Shown piece after piece: positions 56,861 to 64,000 of a stretch of 64,000 nucleotides of DNA (positions within the stretch are counted from its first letter, which is position 1; the number at the start of each line of letters is the position of its first letter). The notes below the pieces were generated by a model. It made no database searches. It saw only the letters and a list, made by a program, of their open reading frames with translations, and was not told the origin of the DNA. The stretch is taken from assembly GCF_002752655.1 (NCBI RefSeq), contig NZ_CP023737.1:1550001-1614000 (forward strand). The letters are read 5' to 3'. The position numbers and the translations under genes are program-made. The stretch comes from Methylosinus trichosporium OB3b. GTDB lineage: Bacteria; Pseudomonadota; Alphaproteobacteria; Rhizobiales; Beijerinckiaceae.

Positions 56861-57147
56861 TGCAAGGGTTGCAAGAGTTGCGCAAGAGTTCGAAACAAAC
56901 TGTCGCAGGTGTTTTTGCGTGATACGGCAATAGGTTATGAGAGGCGTGCAAGAGTTGCATGAGTTTTCCTCGCGTAATGTATGAAACATTGGGGTTCGGG
57001 GAGTGCTCTAAAAATGTTTGCTCATACGTTATGTGCGTAGAAAACTCAGGCAACTCTTGCAAATGATGAAAAATAACAATGAATATATAGGCTTGTAATC
57101 TGCAATGGTTTTGAACAAACCATTGCGCAACCCGTGCAACCCTTGCA
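56861..57147. repeat. Nested inverted-repeat element, candidate origin or regulatory dyad
   Basis: AT-rich and symmetrical. Outer arms: TGCAAGGGTTGCA at 56861-56873 and its reverse complement at 57135-57147, with the matches extending over about 30 bases. Inner arms: TGCAAGAGTTGCATGAGTTT (starting 56947) and its near-exact inverse ending 57061, matching for 21 of 22 bases and imperfectly for about 45, with a loop near 56991-57012. The apex is AT-rich. It lies between the replication and packaging modules. No gene is seen here other than poor candidates. Confidence 0.7.
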
Positions 57148-57162
57148 AAACAGGAACAAAGC

Positions 57163-58110
57163 ATGAGCGGGACGAAGGATCGGCGCGCGGCGGTGATCGC
57201 TCTGGCGCGGGGGTGGGGTGGGCAGGGCGTGGCGGCGCGGCCCAAGGCGCGCGAGCGGCGCGGGATCGAGGACTTGCTCGCCTGGGCCTATCTGCGCGAG
57301 CTGCCGAAAACGGCGATGCGGCGGACGGATGGCCCAAAACTCTGGCGCAGCGGGTGGATGAAGGTCGAGGAATGGCTCGAGGAGCTGTCTTTGGCGGGAC
57401 CGAACGAAAATCGCTTCGGCGTCGTCCCGGATTTGAGCGTGATGACGGCGCCGCACGAGGACGCGCTGCGCGTGCATGAGGCCGTGTGCCGGCTGGACGA
57501 GCTCGACATCGGCGTGCCGGACGATTGGTCGCCCTGCGCCGAGCTCGGCGATCTCGACGGGCATGGCGCGGCTCTGCCGGGGCTGGCGCTGGCGCGGCTC
57601 TGCGTGACCGGGGCGGATGGCGTGCCGCGGCTGCGGCGCTCGGCGCGGGCGCTGGTGTTTCGTCATGCGATTCTCGGCGGGTGCCCCGATTGGGAGATCG
57701 ATCCGCCACAGGTGCGGGTGGTGAGCGAATACGGCCGGCCGAAGTGGTTTCTGCGCGAGGTGATGTGGTTCGACGGGGTGGATGGGCAGGTCGCGCACGA
57801 GGTGGAGATCGACGGCTGCGACAAGTGGGGGCATGCGCGGCCAGGCGCTTATCAGAAAACCTATCTCGACCCTGATCCGGTCGATGGCGTCGTCGGGCGC
57901 GGCGAGTATGAAATCTGGCGCTGGGCGCTCGATTTGCTGGTGGAGGATTTGGCGGGGCTGCTCGTCGATTTCGAGGCCGTGGCGAGTGATCGGCCTATGC
58001 GGCCCTGGGTGGAGGCGGCGCCGCGCAAGGGGCGGACGCTACGCGATCTACGGCAAGATGCCGGGTGGCAGATTCGCGGGGATGCGCGACGGGCGAAAGG
58101 GCGACTCTAG
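57163..58110 (+). CDS. Phage hypothetical protein before packaging genes
   Basis: A 315-residue protein starting MSGTKDRRAAVIALARGWGG, Trp-rich (LWRSGWMKVEEWLEELSLAG), with WFLREVMWFDGVDGQVAHEV and a conserved-looking DGCDKWGHARPGAYQKTYLD. Similar proteins precede Nu1/GpA-type genes in Rhizobiales phages. Function unknown. Followed by a strong terminator. Confidence 0.68.
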   Translation: MSGTKDRRAAVIALARGWGGQGVAARPKARERRGIEDLLAWAYLRELPKTAMRRTDGPKLWRSGWMKVEEWLEELSLAGPNENRFGVVPDLSVMTAPHEDALRVHEAVCRLDELDIGVPDDWSPCAELGDLDGHGAALPGLALARLCVTGADGVPRLRRSARALVFRHAILGGCPDWEIDPPQVRVVSEYGRPKWFLREVMWFDGVDGQVAHEVEIDGCDKWGHARPGAYQKTYLDPDPVDGVVGRGEYEIWRWALDLLVEDLAGLLVDFEAVASDRPMRPWVEAAPRKGRTLRDLRQDAGWQIRGDARRAKGRL

Positions 58111-58172
58111 AAATTCCTTGACGCCCCGAAGATATTTTGCGATGTGTTGGTCACGGATTAAAAGGATCGACA

Positions 58173-58203
58173 AACCCCGCTCTCACAAGAGGGCGGGGTT
58201 TTT
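58173..58203 (+). terminator. Rho-independent terminator
   Basis: AACCCCGCTCTC, loop ACAA, GAGGGCGGGGTT forms a 12-bp stem (one G-T pair) followed by TTTTT. It separates early and replication genes from the packaging genes, so late transcription probably starts beyond it or needs antitermination. Confidence 0.85.
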
Positions 58204-58219
58204 CGTTGTGGGGGCGCGC

Positions 58220-58792
58220 ATGCGGCTGCTGGTGACCTTCGACGCCGCGGCGCTGCAGCGGGAGATCGCGGGGCTGGAGGCGGCCGAGGCCGGGCGTCTG
58301 CGCACGCGGCTCGCCGGGGCGCTCAACGAGGTCGGCGCGGAAATCCACAAGGCGGTGCTGCCGCCGCTGCGCCTGCAGACAGGGCTGAAGGGCGCGACGG
58401 TCGCTCGCTCGGTGCATGACATCGGCGCGGGCGGCGACCGGCTCGCCTATTCGCTGACGACGCGCGGCGGCGATATCTCGCTGAAATATTTCTCGCCGCG
58501 AGAGGCGCAGGGCGGCGTGATCGCGCGGCCGCGGGGCGTGCGGACCTATGTCCAGGGCGCGTTCCTCAAGAGCGGCCGCTCGCCGAACCGCTCCTATGCC
58601 GAGCGGCTGCACGGGCAGGTGTTCCGCAATGTCGCGCGCGGGAAGTGGCGCGGGCGCATCGCTCGGGTGAAGAGCGGCGTGTTCATCCCGCGCGAGCTGG
58701 TGCAGGGCGCGGCGCGCGCGACCTTCGAGCGGATGGTGGCGCGCGAGCTGCCCCCCGCGGTCGGCCGGGCGCTGACCCTGGTGACTGCCTGA
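58220..58792 (+). CDS. Minor tail protein Z-like (GPZ) protein
   Basis: A 190-residue protein: MRLLVTFDAAALQREIAGLE, LALAY-type beta strands then DISLKYFSPREAQGGVIARP and YVQGAFLKSG, ending IPRELVQGAARATFERMVAR. The SPREAxGGVxARP and final IPxELV pattern are those of lambda gpZ family tail proteins. In lambda Z follows the head genes; here it precedes the terminase, so the order is rearranged. Confidence 0.68.
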   Translation: MRLLVTFDAAALQREIAGLEAAEAGRLRTRLAGALNEVGAEIHKAVLPPLRLQTGLKGATVARSVHDIGAGGDRLAYSLTTRGGDISLKYFSPREAQGGVIARPRGVRTYVQGAFLKSGRSPNRSYAERLHGQVFRNVARGKWRGRIARVKSGVFIPRELVQGAARATFERMVARELPPAVGRALTLVTA

Positions 58793-58879
58793 CGGGTCCT
58801 TCCCCTCCCCCGCCGCGCCCCACGACCGGGAAACGCGCGGGGGTTTTCCAGTAATGCTGGCCAAAAATCAGGGCTAACG

Positions 58880-59482
58880 ATGCTAACAGAGGCACCTAAC
58901 GGCGCTAACGCTTCGCCGCGAGCGGTCATGTGGACCGTGGCCGAGGTGGCGGCGCGGGACGGCGTGTCGAAGCCGACCGTCTCTGTGCGCGTCAAGCGCT
59001 TCGTCGAGCAGCATGGGCTCACGGTCGAGCGTGACGCTCTCGGGCGCGTCGCGCGGCTCAATGTCGCCGAATACGACGCTCTGCGCGGCCGCTATGACGA
59101 TCCGTCCAAGGCGCAGGCGTCCGCCCGCACGACGGCGCCGGTCGAGGACAGGGAGACCTATGACGAAGCCCTGCGCCAGAAGACCTGGCACGAGGCCGAG
59201 AAGCGGCGCATCGAGCTGGCGCAGATCAAGGGCCAGCTCATCGAGACGGCGGCGGTCGCCGATGGCTATGATCGCGCCGCGCAGAAGATCCTCGACACGA
59301 TCGGTCGCCTCGACGAGCATTGCGACGACCTCGCCGCTGTGGTCGGGCGCGAGGGCTCCCGCGGCCTGCAGACGGCGATGAAGAAGCTCGTCGTCGAGCT
59401 GCAGCGCGACATCGCCGCGGCCCTGCGCTCCGAGGCGGACACGCTGCGCGCGATGATCACCGAGAACGTCCAGCAGCAATGA
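58880..59482 (+). CDS. Terminase small subunit (Nu1-like)
   Basis: A 200-residue protein. The N-terminal helix-turn-helix (WTVAEVAARDGVSKPTVSVR) is of the Nu1 type and binds cos. It is followed by a long helical region (EALRQKTWHEAEKRRIELAQ, then YDRAAQKILDTIGRLDEHCD) that contacts the large subunit. It overlaps the GpA start by four bases. Confidence 0.82.
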   Translation: MLTEAPNGANASPRAVMWTVAEVAARDGVSKPTVSVRVKRFVEQHGLTVERDALGRVARLNVAEYDALRGRYDDPSKAQASARTTAPVEDRETYDEALRQKTWHEAEKRRIELAQIKGQLIETAAVADGYDRAAQKILDTIGRLDEHCDDLAAVVGREGSRGLQTAMKKLVVELQRDIAAALRSEADTLRAMITENVQQQ

Positions 59483-61521
59483 TGGACCTCGGCGCCGTCG
59501 CGGCGACCCTCGACGCTCTCGCCCTGCGGGTCGAGCCGATCGATCCGCAGCCGCTCTCGCAATGGATGGCCGAGAACATCGTCCTGGTCGACGGCCCGTC
59601 CGCCGGCCGCATGTGGAGCCTCGACGGCGCGCCCTATCTGGCGGAGATCGCGGATTGCCTCGGCGACGACCACCCCTGCAACCTCGTCACGGTGCGAAAA
59701 TCGCAGCAGACGGGCGCGTCCATCCTCGCGCTCGGATGGTGCCTCTACATAGCCGACCGCGAACCGGCGAACACGCTCTACGGCGTGCCGGGGATCGACG
59801 CCCTGCGCGATCTCAACAGCGGCAAGCTGCAGCCGCTCATCGACGCCTGGCAGAAGCACACGGGGCGCGTCGTGTTCGAGCCGCAGACATCGCGCTCGGG
59901 CGCCGGCTCCACGACCTACGAGAAAGTTTTCTCGCGCGGGCGCCTCTGGCTCGGCAACGCCAATTCGGTGATGGACCTCTCGTCGAAGACGGTGAAGAAG
60001 GGCGTGAAGGACGAGGTGTCCAAATGGGAGGACATCCCCGGCAAGGGCGATCCGGAGACGCTGTTCTTCGGCCGCTTCACCTCGTTTCGCCGTCGGCGCA
60101 ATTGGAAGATCCTCGAAATCTCGACGCCGGAGGTCGACAGCGGCGACGAGGCCGGCGAAGCGCATGGCCATTGCCGCATCGATCGTTCGTTCAAAAAGTC
60201 GGATCAGCGCTTCTGGTTCGTCCCCTGCCCTGGCTGCGGCGCGCATTTCGCGCATGAGTGGGGCGGATTCGTCGTCGACGAGGCGCATCCGCACAAGAGC
60301 TATTACGTCTGCCCCCATTGCGGCGCGCGGATCGACGATCTCGCCCGCGTGCCGATGATCCGCTCCGGCTGCTGGCGCCCGACGGCCGCCGGCGGCGCAC
60401 GCCATCCCGGGTTTCACATCGACGCCTTCGTCTCGCTGATGATGTCTTACGAGGCGATCGCCGAGGATCACATCGCCTCGCGCAAGGGAGGCGAGATCGG
60501 TCGCAAGGACTTCGCCAATCTGGTGCTCGGCCTGCCGCATCAGTTCAAGGGCGATGCGCCGGACCACAAGCGGCTGATGGAGCGGCGCGAGGATGGACTC
60601 GCCCGCGGCCATGTGCCGCCGCAGGGCCTGCTGCGGGTCGCTTCCGCCGACGTGCAGATGCGCGGCATATGGGTCGAGGTGCTCTCCGTAGCGCCGAATC
60701 GGCAGAGCTGGGTGGTCGATGCGCTCTATCTCGACGGCTCGACCGAGTCGCCGGAGGGAGAAGCCTTCGAGAAGCTCGAGCAGCAGGTGCTGAATCGAGA
60801 ATTTACGGACGCTTTCGGGCGCGGATGCAAGATCGACGCGCTCGCCGTCGACTCCGGCTACCGCACCCATGTGGTCTACGCCTGGGTGCGCGCCAAGCAG
60901 CGCCTGCATCCGGACACAGGACAGGACATGGTGCTCGCCGTCGACGGGCGCGACGGTTGGAGCAAGCCGGCGATCGGCATGCCGACGCCGGTGGACATCG
61001 ATCTCGCCGGCACGAAGATACGGCAGGGCGTGAAGCTCTGGCCCGTCGGCACATGGCCGTTGAAGGGAGCTTTCTACGCCGATCTGCACAAGCTCGGCGT
61101 GAAATCCGGCGCGGCGGCCGACCCGGACGGCTATTGCCACTTCGGCACATGGCTCGACGAGACCTATTTCAAGCAGATCACCGCGGAATATCTCGCCACC
61201 GAGTCGTTCCGTGGGCGCACGCGGCGCGTGTGGAAGCCGATCACCGCCGGCGCCGACAATCATCTGCTCGACTGCCGCATCTACAATCTGGCGCTCGCCG
61301 AATATCTCGGCCTGTCGTCGACGACAGCCGATGAATGGGCCGAGCTCGCCCGCCGGCGCGGTATGCCGCAGGAGGCCATCGCCGAAGGCCTGTTCGCCCC
61401 GCGACGCGACGCAGCGCCTGCGCCGGCCGGCGCGCCGATCATCGTCCCGGCGCCCGCCGCGGCGCCCGAGCCGGAGGCGCGCGACCCCTTCGCGCGTCTC
61501 GCGGCGCTCAACGATTCGTGA
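59479..61521 (+). CDS. Terminase large subunit (GpA-like)
   Basis: A 680-residue protein of the lambda GpA family. It has a Walker A-like region (NLVTVRKSQQTGASILALGW near residue 72), a zinc ribbon (FVPCPGCGAHFAHEW; YVCPHCGARIDD) and the endonuclease part (ASADVQMRGIWVEVLSVAPN; IDALAVDSGYRTHVVYAWVR). It cuts cos and packages DNA. MM at the start gives two possible ATGs, 59479 or 59482. Confidence 0.95.
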   Translation: MMDLGAVAATLDALALRVEPIDPQPLSQWMAENIVLVDGPSAGRMWSLDGAPYLAEIADCLGDDHPCNLVTVRKSQQTGASILALGWCLYIADREPANTLYGVPGIDALRDLNSGKLQPLIDAWQKHTGRVVFEPQTSRSGAGSTTYEKVFSRGRLWLGNANSVMDLSSKTVKKGVKDEVSKWEDIPGKGDPETLFFGRFTSFRRRRNWKILEISTPEVDSGDEAGEAHGHCRIDRSFKKSDQRFWFVPCPGCGAHFAHEWGGFVVDEAHPHKSYYVCPHCGARIDDLARVPMIRSGCWRPTAAGGARHPGFHIDAFVSLMMSYEAIAEDHIASRKGGEIGRKDFANLVLGLPHQFKGDAPDHKRLMERREDGLARGHVPPQGLLRVASADVQMRGIWVEVLSVAPNRQSWVVDALYLDGSTESPEGEAFEKLEQQVLNREFTDAFGRGCKIDALAVDSGYRTHVVYAWVRAKQRLHPDTGQDMVLAVDGRDGWSKPAIGMPTPVDIDLAGTKIRQGVKLWPVGTWPLKGAFYADLHKLGVKSGAAADPDGYCHFGTWLDETYFKQITAEYLATESFRGRTRRVWKPITAGADNHLLDCRIYNLALAEYLGLSSTTADEWAELARRRGMPQEAIAEGLFAPRRDAAPAPAGAPIIVPAPAAAPEPEARDPFARLAALNDS

Positions 61522-61525
61522 GGCT

Positions 61526-61756
61526 ATGACCAATCTGTCATCCGTCGACAGCGCCACGCTCACGCAGTGGCTCAAAGAGGCGCGCGCCGCCTATCACCAG
61601 CTCTCCATCGGCCGCAGCGTCGTCGAGCTGCGCCACAAGGACAAAACCGTCACCTATCGCCACGCCGACGCCGAGCGCCTCCTCGCCTATATCGCCCGCC
61701 TCGAGGCGGCCCTCGCCGGCGGCGGGCGCCCGAGCGGAATCGGAGTGATCTTCTGA
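61526..61756 (+). CDS. GpW-like head-tail joining protein
   Basis: A 76-residue protein starting MTNLSSVDSATLTQWLKEAR. It has the GpW core (YHQLSIGRSVVELRHKDKTV) and YRHADAERLLAYIARLEAAL. GpW sits between portal and tail and stabilises packaged DNA. It lies between GpA and portal, as in lambda. Confidence 0.9.
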   Translation: MTNLSSVDSATLTQWLKEARAAYHQLSIGRSVVELRHKDKTVTYRHADAERLLAYIARLEAALAGGGRPSGIGVIF

Positions 61757-61757
61757 C

Positions 61758-63428
61758 ATGCCCATCGGCTCGGCGATGATCGACTCCGTCGTGAGCGGCG
61801 CGCATCAATTCGGCGCGCACGATTCCGGCCCGGGACCGTCGCCGTCGGCTGTCGGCTCGCGGGCCTATCGTGCGGCCTCCGGCATGAGCCAGGAGATGGC
61901 CGGCTATTGGCCCGCGTGGTCATCCGGCGATTCGGCGACGCTGCCGAATATTCGCGTCTCGCTCGATCGCACGCGCGACATCATCCGCAACGACCCGCAT
62001 GCGGCTGCGGGCGTCATGCGGCTTGTCGACATGCTCGTCGGGTCCGGCTGGCAATGCATGCCGACTCCAGACGCGGCGGCGCTGGGGATTTCTCCGAAGG
62101 AAGCGAGAGCGCTCGGCCGTGGCATTCGGTCGGAATGGAAGCTGTTTTCACGTGATCCGCGCAAGTTCTGCGATGCGCGGCGCCGCTTGACGCTCAACGG
62201 CCTGCTGCGCCTCGCCGCGCGCACCTTCGTGACCGCGAACGAAGCTTGCGCCGTGCTGAAATATGATCGCAAGCGCGTCGAGCGGAAGGGCGCGCGCTAT
62301 GCGACATGCCTCGCCCAGGTCGATCCGGATCGGTTGAGCAATCCGAACAATCGGCCGAACACGTTGAGATTGCGCGGCGGCGTCGAGTTCGATGAAGATA
62401 GCGTGCCGGCGGCCTATCACATCCGCAACGCGCATTATGCGGATTGGTGGGCCGGGACCGAATCGCAGACATGGACCCGCATCGAGCGCGAGACGCCGCA
62501 CGGGCGCCCCGTCTTCATCCACGCCTTCGAGCCGGAGCGCGAGGATCAGACGCGCGCCATCACGCCATTCGCCTCGCTGATTTCCAGGCTGCGCATGATC
62601 GGCAAGCACGCTGATCTCGAGATCGCCAACGCCACGGCGAATGCGCTGTTCGCCGCCTTCGTCGAATCGGACCTTCCAGCCGAGGAGGTGGCGCAGCGGC
62701 TCGCGGCCGGAAGCCAGCAGACGTCGCTGCGCGCGTCCTACATCGACAAGATGGTCGATCATTATACGAAGCACCCGGCGACGCTGGGCGGCGTTCGTAT
62801 TCCCGTGCTCATGCCGGGCAGCAAGGTGAGCATGAACGGCACGTCGCGCGCGACGACGGCCTTTCCCGCTTTCCAGGCGGCATTCCTGCAATCCATCGCC
62901 TCGGCGCTCGGCGTCTCTTACGAGCAGCTGGCGATGGATTGGAGCCGCACCAATTATTCCAGCGCGCGTGCGGCCCTCAATGAAGTGTGGCGCACCATCA
63001 AGCGGCTGCAGGCGGTTTTCGCCGAGCAATATGTGCAGCCGATCTATTTCGCCTTTCTCGAAGAGGCCTTCGACAAGGGCTATGTCGTCGCCCCCGCCGG
63101 AGCGCCGGATTTCTGGGACATGCCGGAGGCCTATGTCGCCGCCCGCTGGATCGGCCCGGGCCGCGGCTATGTCGATCCGGTGAAGGAGGCCGAGGCGGCG
63201 GCCCTGCGCATGGAAGGCCTCACCTCGAACCTCGAGATCGAGAACGCCGAGCAAGGCCTCGATTGGGAGGAGAACATCGAGCAGATCGCCTTCGAGAATG
63301 ATGTGCTCGCGGAGCAGGGCCTCACGCGCCTGTCGATGGTCGCCGCCGTGCAGGCCAACAATGGCGCGAAGCCAGACAGCGAGGAAGCGACGGGACCGGC
63401 CGGGCCCGGCGGAGGAGCGAGCTCATGA
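61758..63428 (+). CDS. Phage portal protein (lambda gpB type)
   Basis: A 556-residue portal. VSLDRTRDIIRNDPHAAAGV and LVGSGWQCMPTPDAAALG are typical of lambda-type portals, as are TFVTANEACAVLKYDRKRVE and RGGVEFDEDSVPAAYHIRNA. The YEQLAMDWSRTNYSSARAAL segment is the conserved portal helix. Overlaps the S49 gene (ATGA). Confidence 0.94.
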   Translation: MPIGSAMIDSVVSGAHQFGAHDSGPGPSPSAVGSRAYRAASGMSQEMAGYWPAWSSGDSATLPNIRVSLDRTRDIIRNDPHAAAGVMRLVDMLVGSGWQCMPTPDAAALGISPKEARALGRGIRSEWKLFSRDPRKFCDARRRLTLNGLLRLAARTFVTANEACAVLKYDRKRVERKGARYATCLAQVDPDRLSNPNNRPNTLRLRGGVEFDEDSVPAAYHIRNAHYADWWAGTESQTWTRIERETPHGRPVFIHAFEPEREDQTRAITPFASLISRLRMIGKHADLEIANATANALFAAFVESDLPAEEVAQRLAAGSQQTSLRASYIDKMVDHYTKHPATLGGVRIPVLMPGSKVSMNGTSRATTAFPAFQAAFLQSIASALGVSYEQLAMDWSRTNYSSARAALNEVWRTIKRLQAVFAEQYVQPIYFAFLEEAFDKGYVVAPAGAPDFWDMPEAYVAARWIGPGRGYVDPVKEAEAAALRMEGLTSNLEIENAEQGLDWEENIEQIAFENDVLAEQGLTRLSMVAAVQANNGAKPDSEEATGPAGPGGGASS

Positions 63429-64000
63429 CGATCGTCGCGCGCGTCGCGCATAAGCTCATCTTCAATCAAGCGCAACTCATCGATGAATTCGCGGCCGAGA
63501 CGCTCGTCTCCGGCCTCGCCCAGCGTTTCGACGTCGATCCGCCAGCGGATTTCGATGCGTCGCGCTTCGTCGGGCGCCGTGCGGAAACGCGCCTCTCCAA
63601 TGGCGATCTGGAAGAGGCCTATCGGATCGAGGATGGAATCGCCCTCGTCAACGTCTTCGGCGAGCTGGTCACTCGCGGAGCATGGCTCAACGCCTGGAGC
63701 GGCCTCACCTCCTATGAGGGATTCGAGGCCATCATGCGCGCGGCGGCCGTGGATTCGCGCGTGCGCGGGATCATCCTCGATATGAACACGCCGGGCGGCC
63801 AGGGCGCCGGCGCGATGGAGGCTGGGAAGCTCGTGCGTGCGATCGCCGATCGCAAGCCGGTCGTCGCTTTCGTCAACGCCCAGGCCGCGAGCGCCGGCTA
63901 CGCCATCGCATCCGGCGCCACCCGCATCATCTCGATTCCCTCGGGCAGCGTCGGCTCGATCGGCGTCGTGTGGATGCATGTCGACCGCAGCGCCGAGCAT
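63425..64000 (+). CDS. S49 peptidase (lambda gpC-like), partial
   Basis: Starts ATG at 63425 and runs off the window, so about 192 residues are visible. It has the SppA-type features GELVTRGAWLNAWSGLTSYE, VRGIILDMNTPGGQGAGAME and the region of the catalytic serine in AQAASAGYAIASGATRIIS. It would process the portal and scaffold in lambda-type heads. The carboxyl scaffold portion is outside the window. Confidence 0.9.
   Translation, partial: MTIVARVAHKLIFNQAQLIDEFAAETLVSGLAQRFDVDPPADFDASRFVGRRAETRLSNGDLEEAYRIEDGIALVNVFGELVTRGAWLNAWSGLTSYEGFEAIMRAAAVDSRVRGIILDMNTPGGQGAGAMEAGKLVRAIADRKPVVAFVNAQAASAGYAIASGATRIISIPSGSVGSIGVVWMHVDRSAEH

Larger units (their letters stand above)
38865..64000. mobile_element. 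Prophage 2, lambda-like packaging module (right end outside window)
   Basis: Begins at the 3' half of tRNA-Met and runs past the window edge. It has a serine recombinase, leftward replication-support operon, a cI/cro-like switch, rightward regulatory and primase genes, and GpA/GpW/portal/S49 genes of a lambda-like head. Gene order and content differ from prophage 1, so this is an independent phage lineage. Ends at an att duplicate that should lie beyond base 64,000. Confidence 0.92.

Noticed and set aside
56720-56962. An 80-codon frame (CKGCKSCARVRNKL) after the C5 methyltransferase.
   Set aside because: It is produced by the TGCAAG repeats of the dyad element and has no ribosome-binding site or protein-like second half.
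58113-58150. TTGACG at about 58,119 as a late promoter.
   Set aside because: No acceptable -10 box at 15-19 bases; the nearby TATTTT is only about nine bases away.
59266-61575. A 769-codon minus-strand frame opposite the large terminase.
   Set aside because: It covers a GpA-type gene with intact motifs and shows no protein family features.

Overview
This window is GC-rich alphaproteobacterial DNA. Gene order (hisB, a DUF2628-type membrane gene, hisH, hisA, hisF, hisE, coaA), GapR- and GcrA-type regulators and Rhizobiales-style REP elements point to the order Hyphomicrobiales; I cannot name the genus. About three quarters of it is two unrelated prophages around a 14 kb chromosomal segment.

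PROPHAGE 1 (before base 1 to about 24,430) is an HK97-like siphovirus prophage. A divergent switch at 16,927-16,997 separates a Cro-like gene (left) from an S24-peptidase CI-type repressor (right). Leftward genes come first as small early genes (a GapR homologue, SANT/Myb-repeat protein, HD phosphohydrolase), then an MT-A70 and a Dam-type adenine methyltransferase, a replication initiator with repeats inside its gene, a NusG-like antiterminator, then HNH, small and large terminase, portal, ClpP-like protease, HK97 capsid, connectors and tail tube. Rightward are a large ParB-like protein, a string of small genes, an excisionase-like gene and a tyrosine integrase. The integrase abuts the 5' half of a tRNA-Gly(CCC) gene, which marks the right attachment junction.

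CHROMOSOMAL SEGMENT (about 24,470-38,830) holds a Dcm/Vsr pair, a histidine-biosynthesis operon ending in coaA, and an envelope polysaccharide cluster (double-domain glycosyltransferase, sugar O-methyltransferase-like protein, KpsT-like ATPase, KpsE/BexC-like chain-length protein). A small membrane protein and an Mrr-like endonuclease, visibly richer in A+T, are spliced between hisA and hisF with overlapping start and stop codons on both sides.

PROPHAGE 2 (from the tRNA-Met at 38,832 to beyond base 64,000) uses a large serine recombinase whose last codons are read antisense through the tRNA. Its leftward operon encodes a sliding clamp, SSB, a ProQ/FinO protein, a DUF5131 (Gp37/Gp68) protein, a DUF2303 protein and an HD phosphohydrolase. 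A second cI/cro-like switch lies near 48,700. Rightward genes encode a GcrA homologue, a CHC2/Toprim primase, a TSCPD-like protein, an adenine-type methyltransferase, a P4/D5-type primase-helicase, and a C5 methyltransferase that carries a second long open frame. A 290-bp AT-rich element of nested inverted repeats follows, then lambda-like packaging genes (minor tail Z-like, Nu1, GpA, GpW, portal, S49 protease) that run off the right edge.

The most unusual features are the nested dyad at 56,861-57,147, the apparent dual-coding methyltransferase region, the nuclease cassette inside the his operon, the broken tRNA-Gly, and host cell-cycle and nucleoid regulators (GcrA, GapR) carried separately by the two prophages. 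No lysis genes, CRISPR array or rRNA were found.
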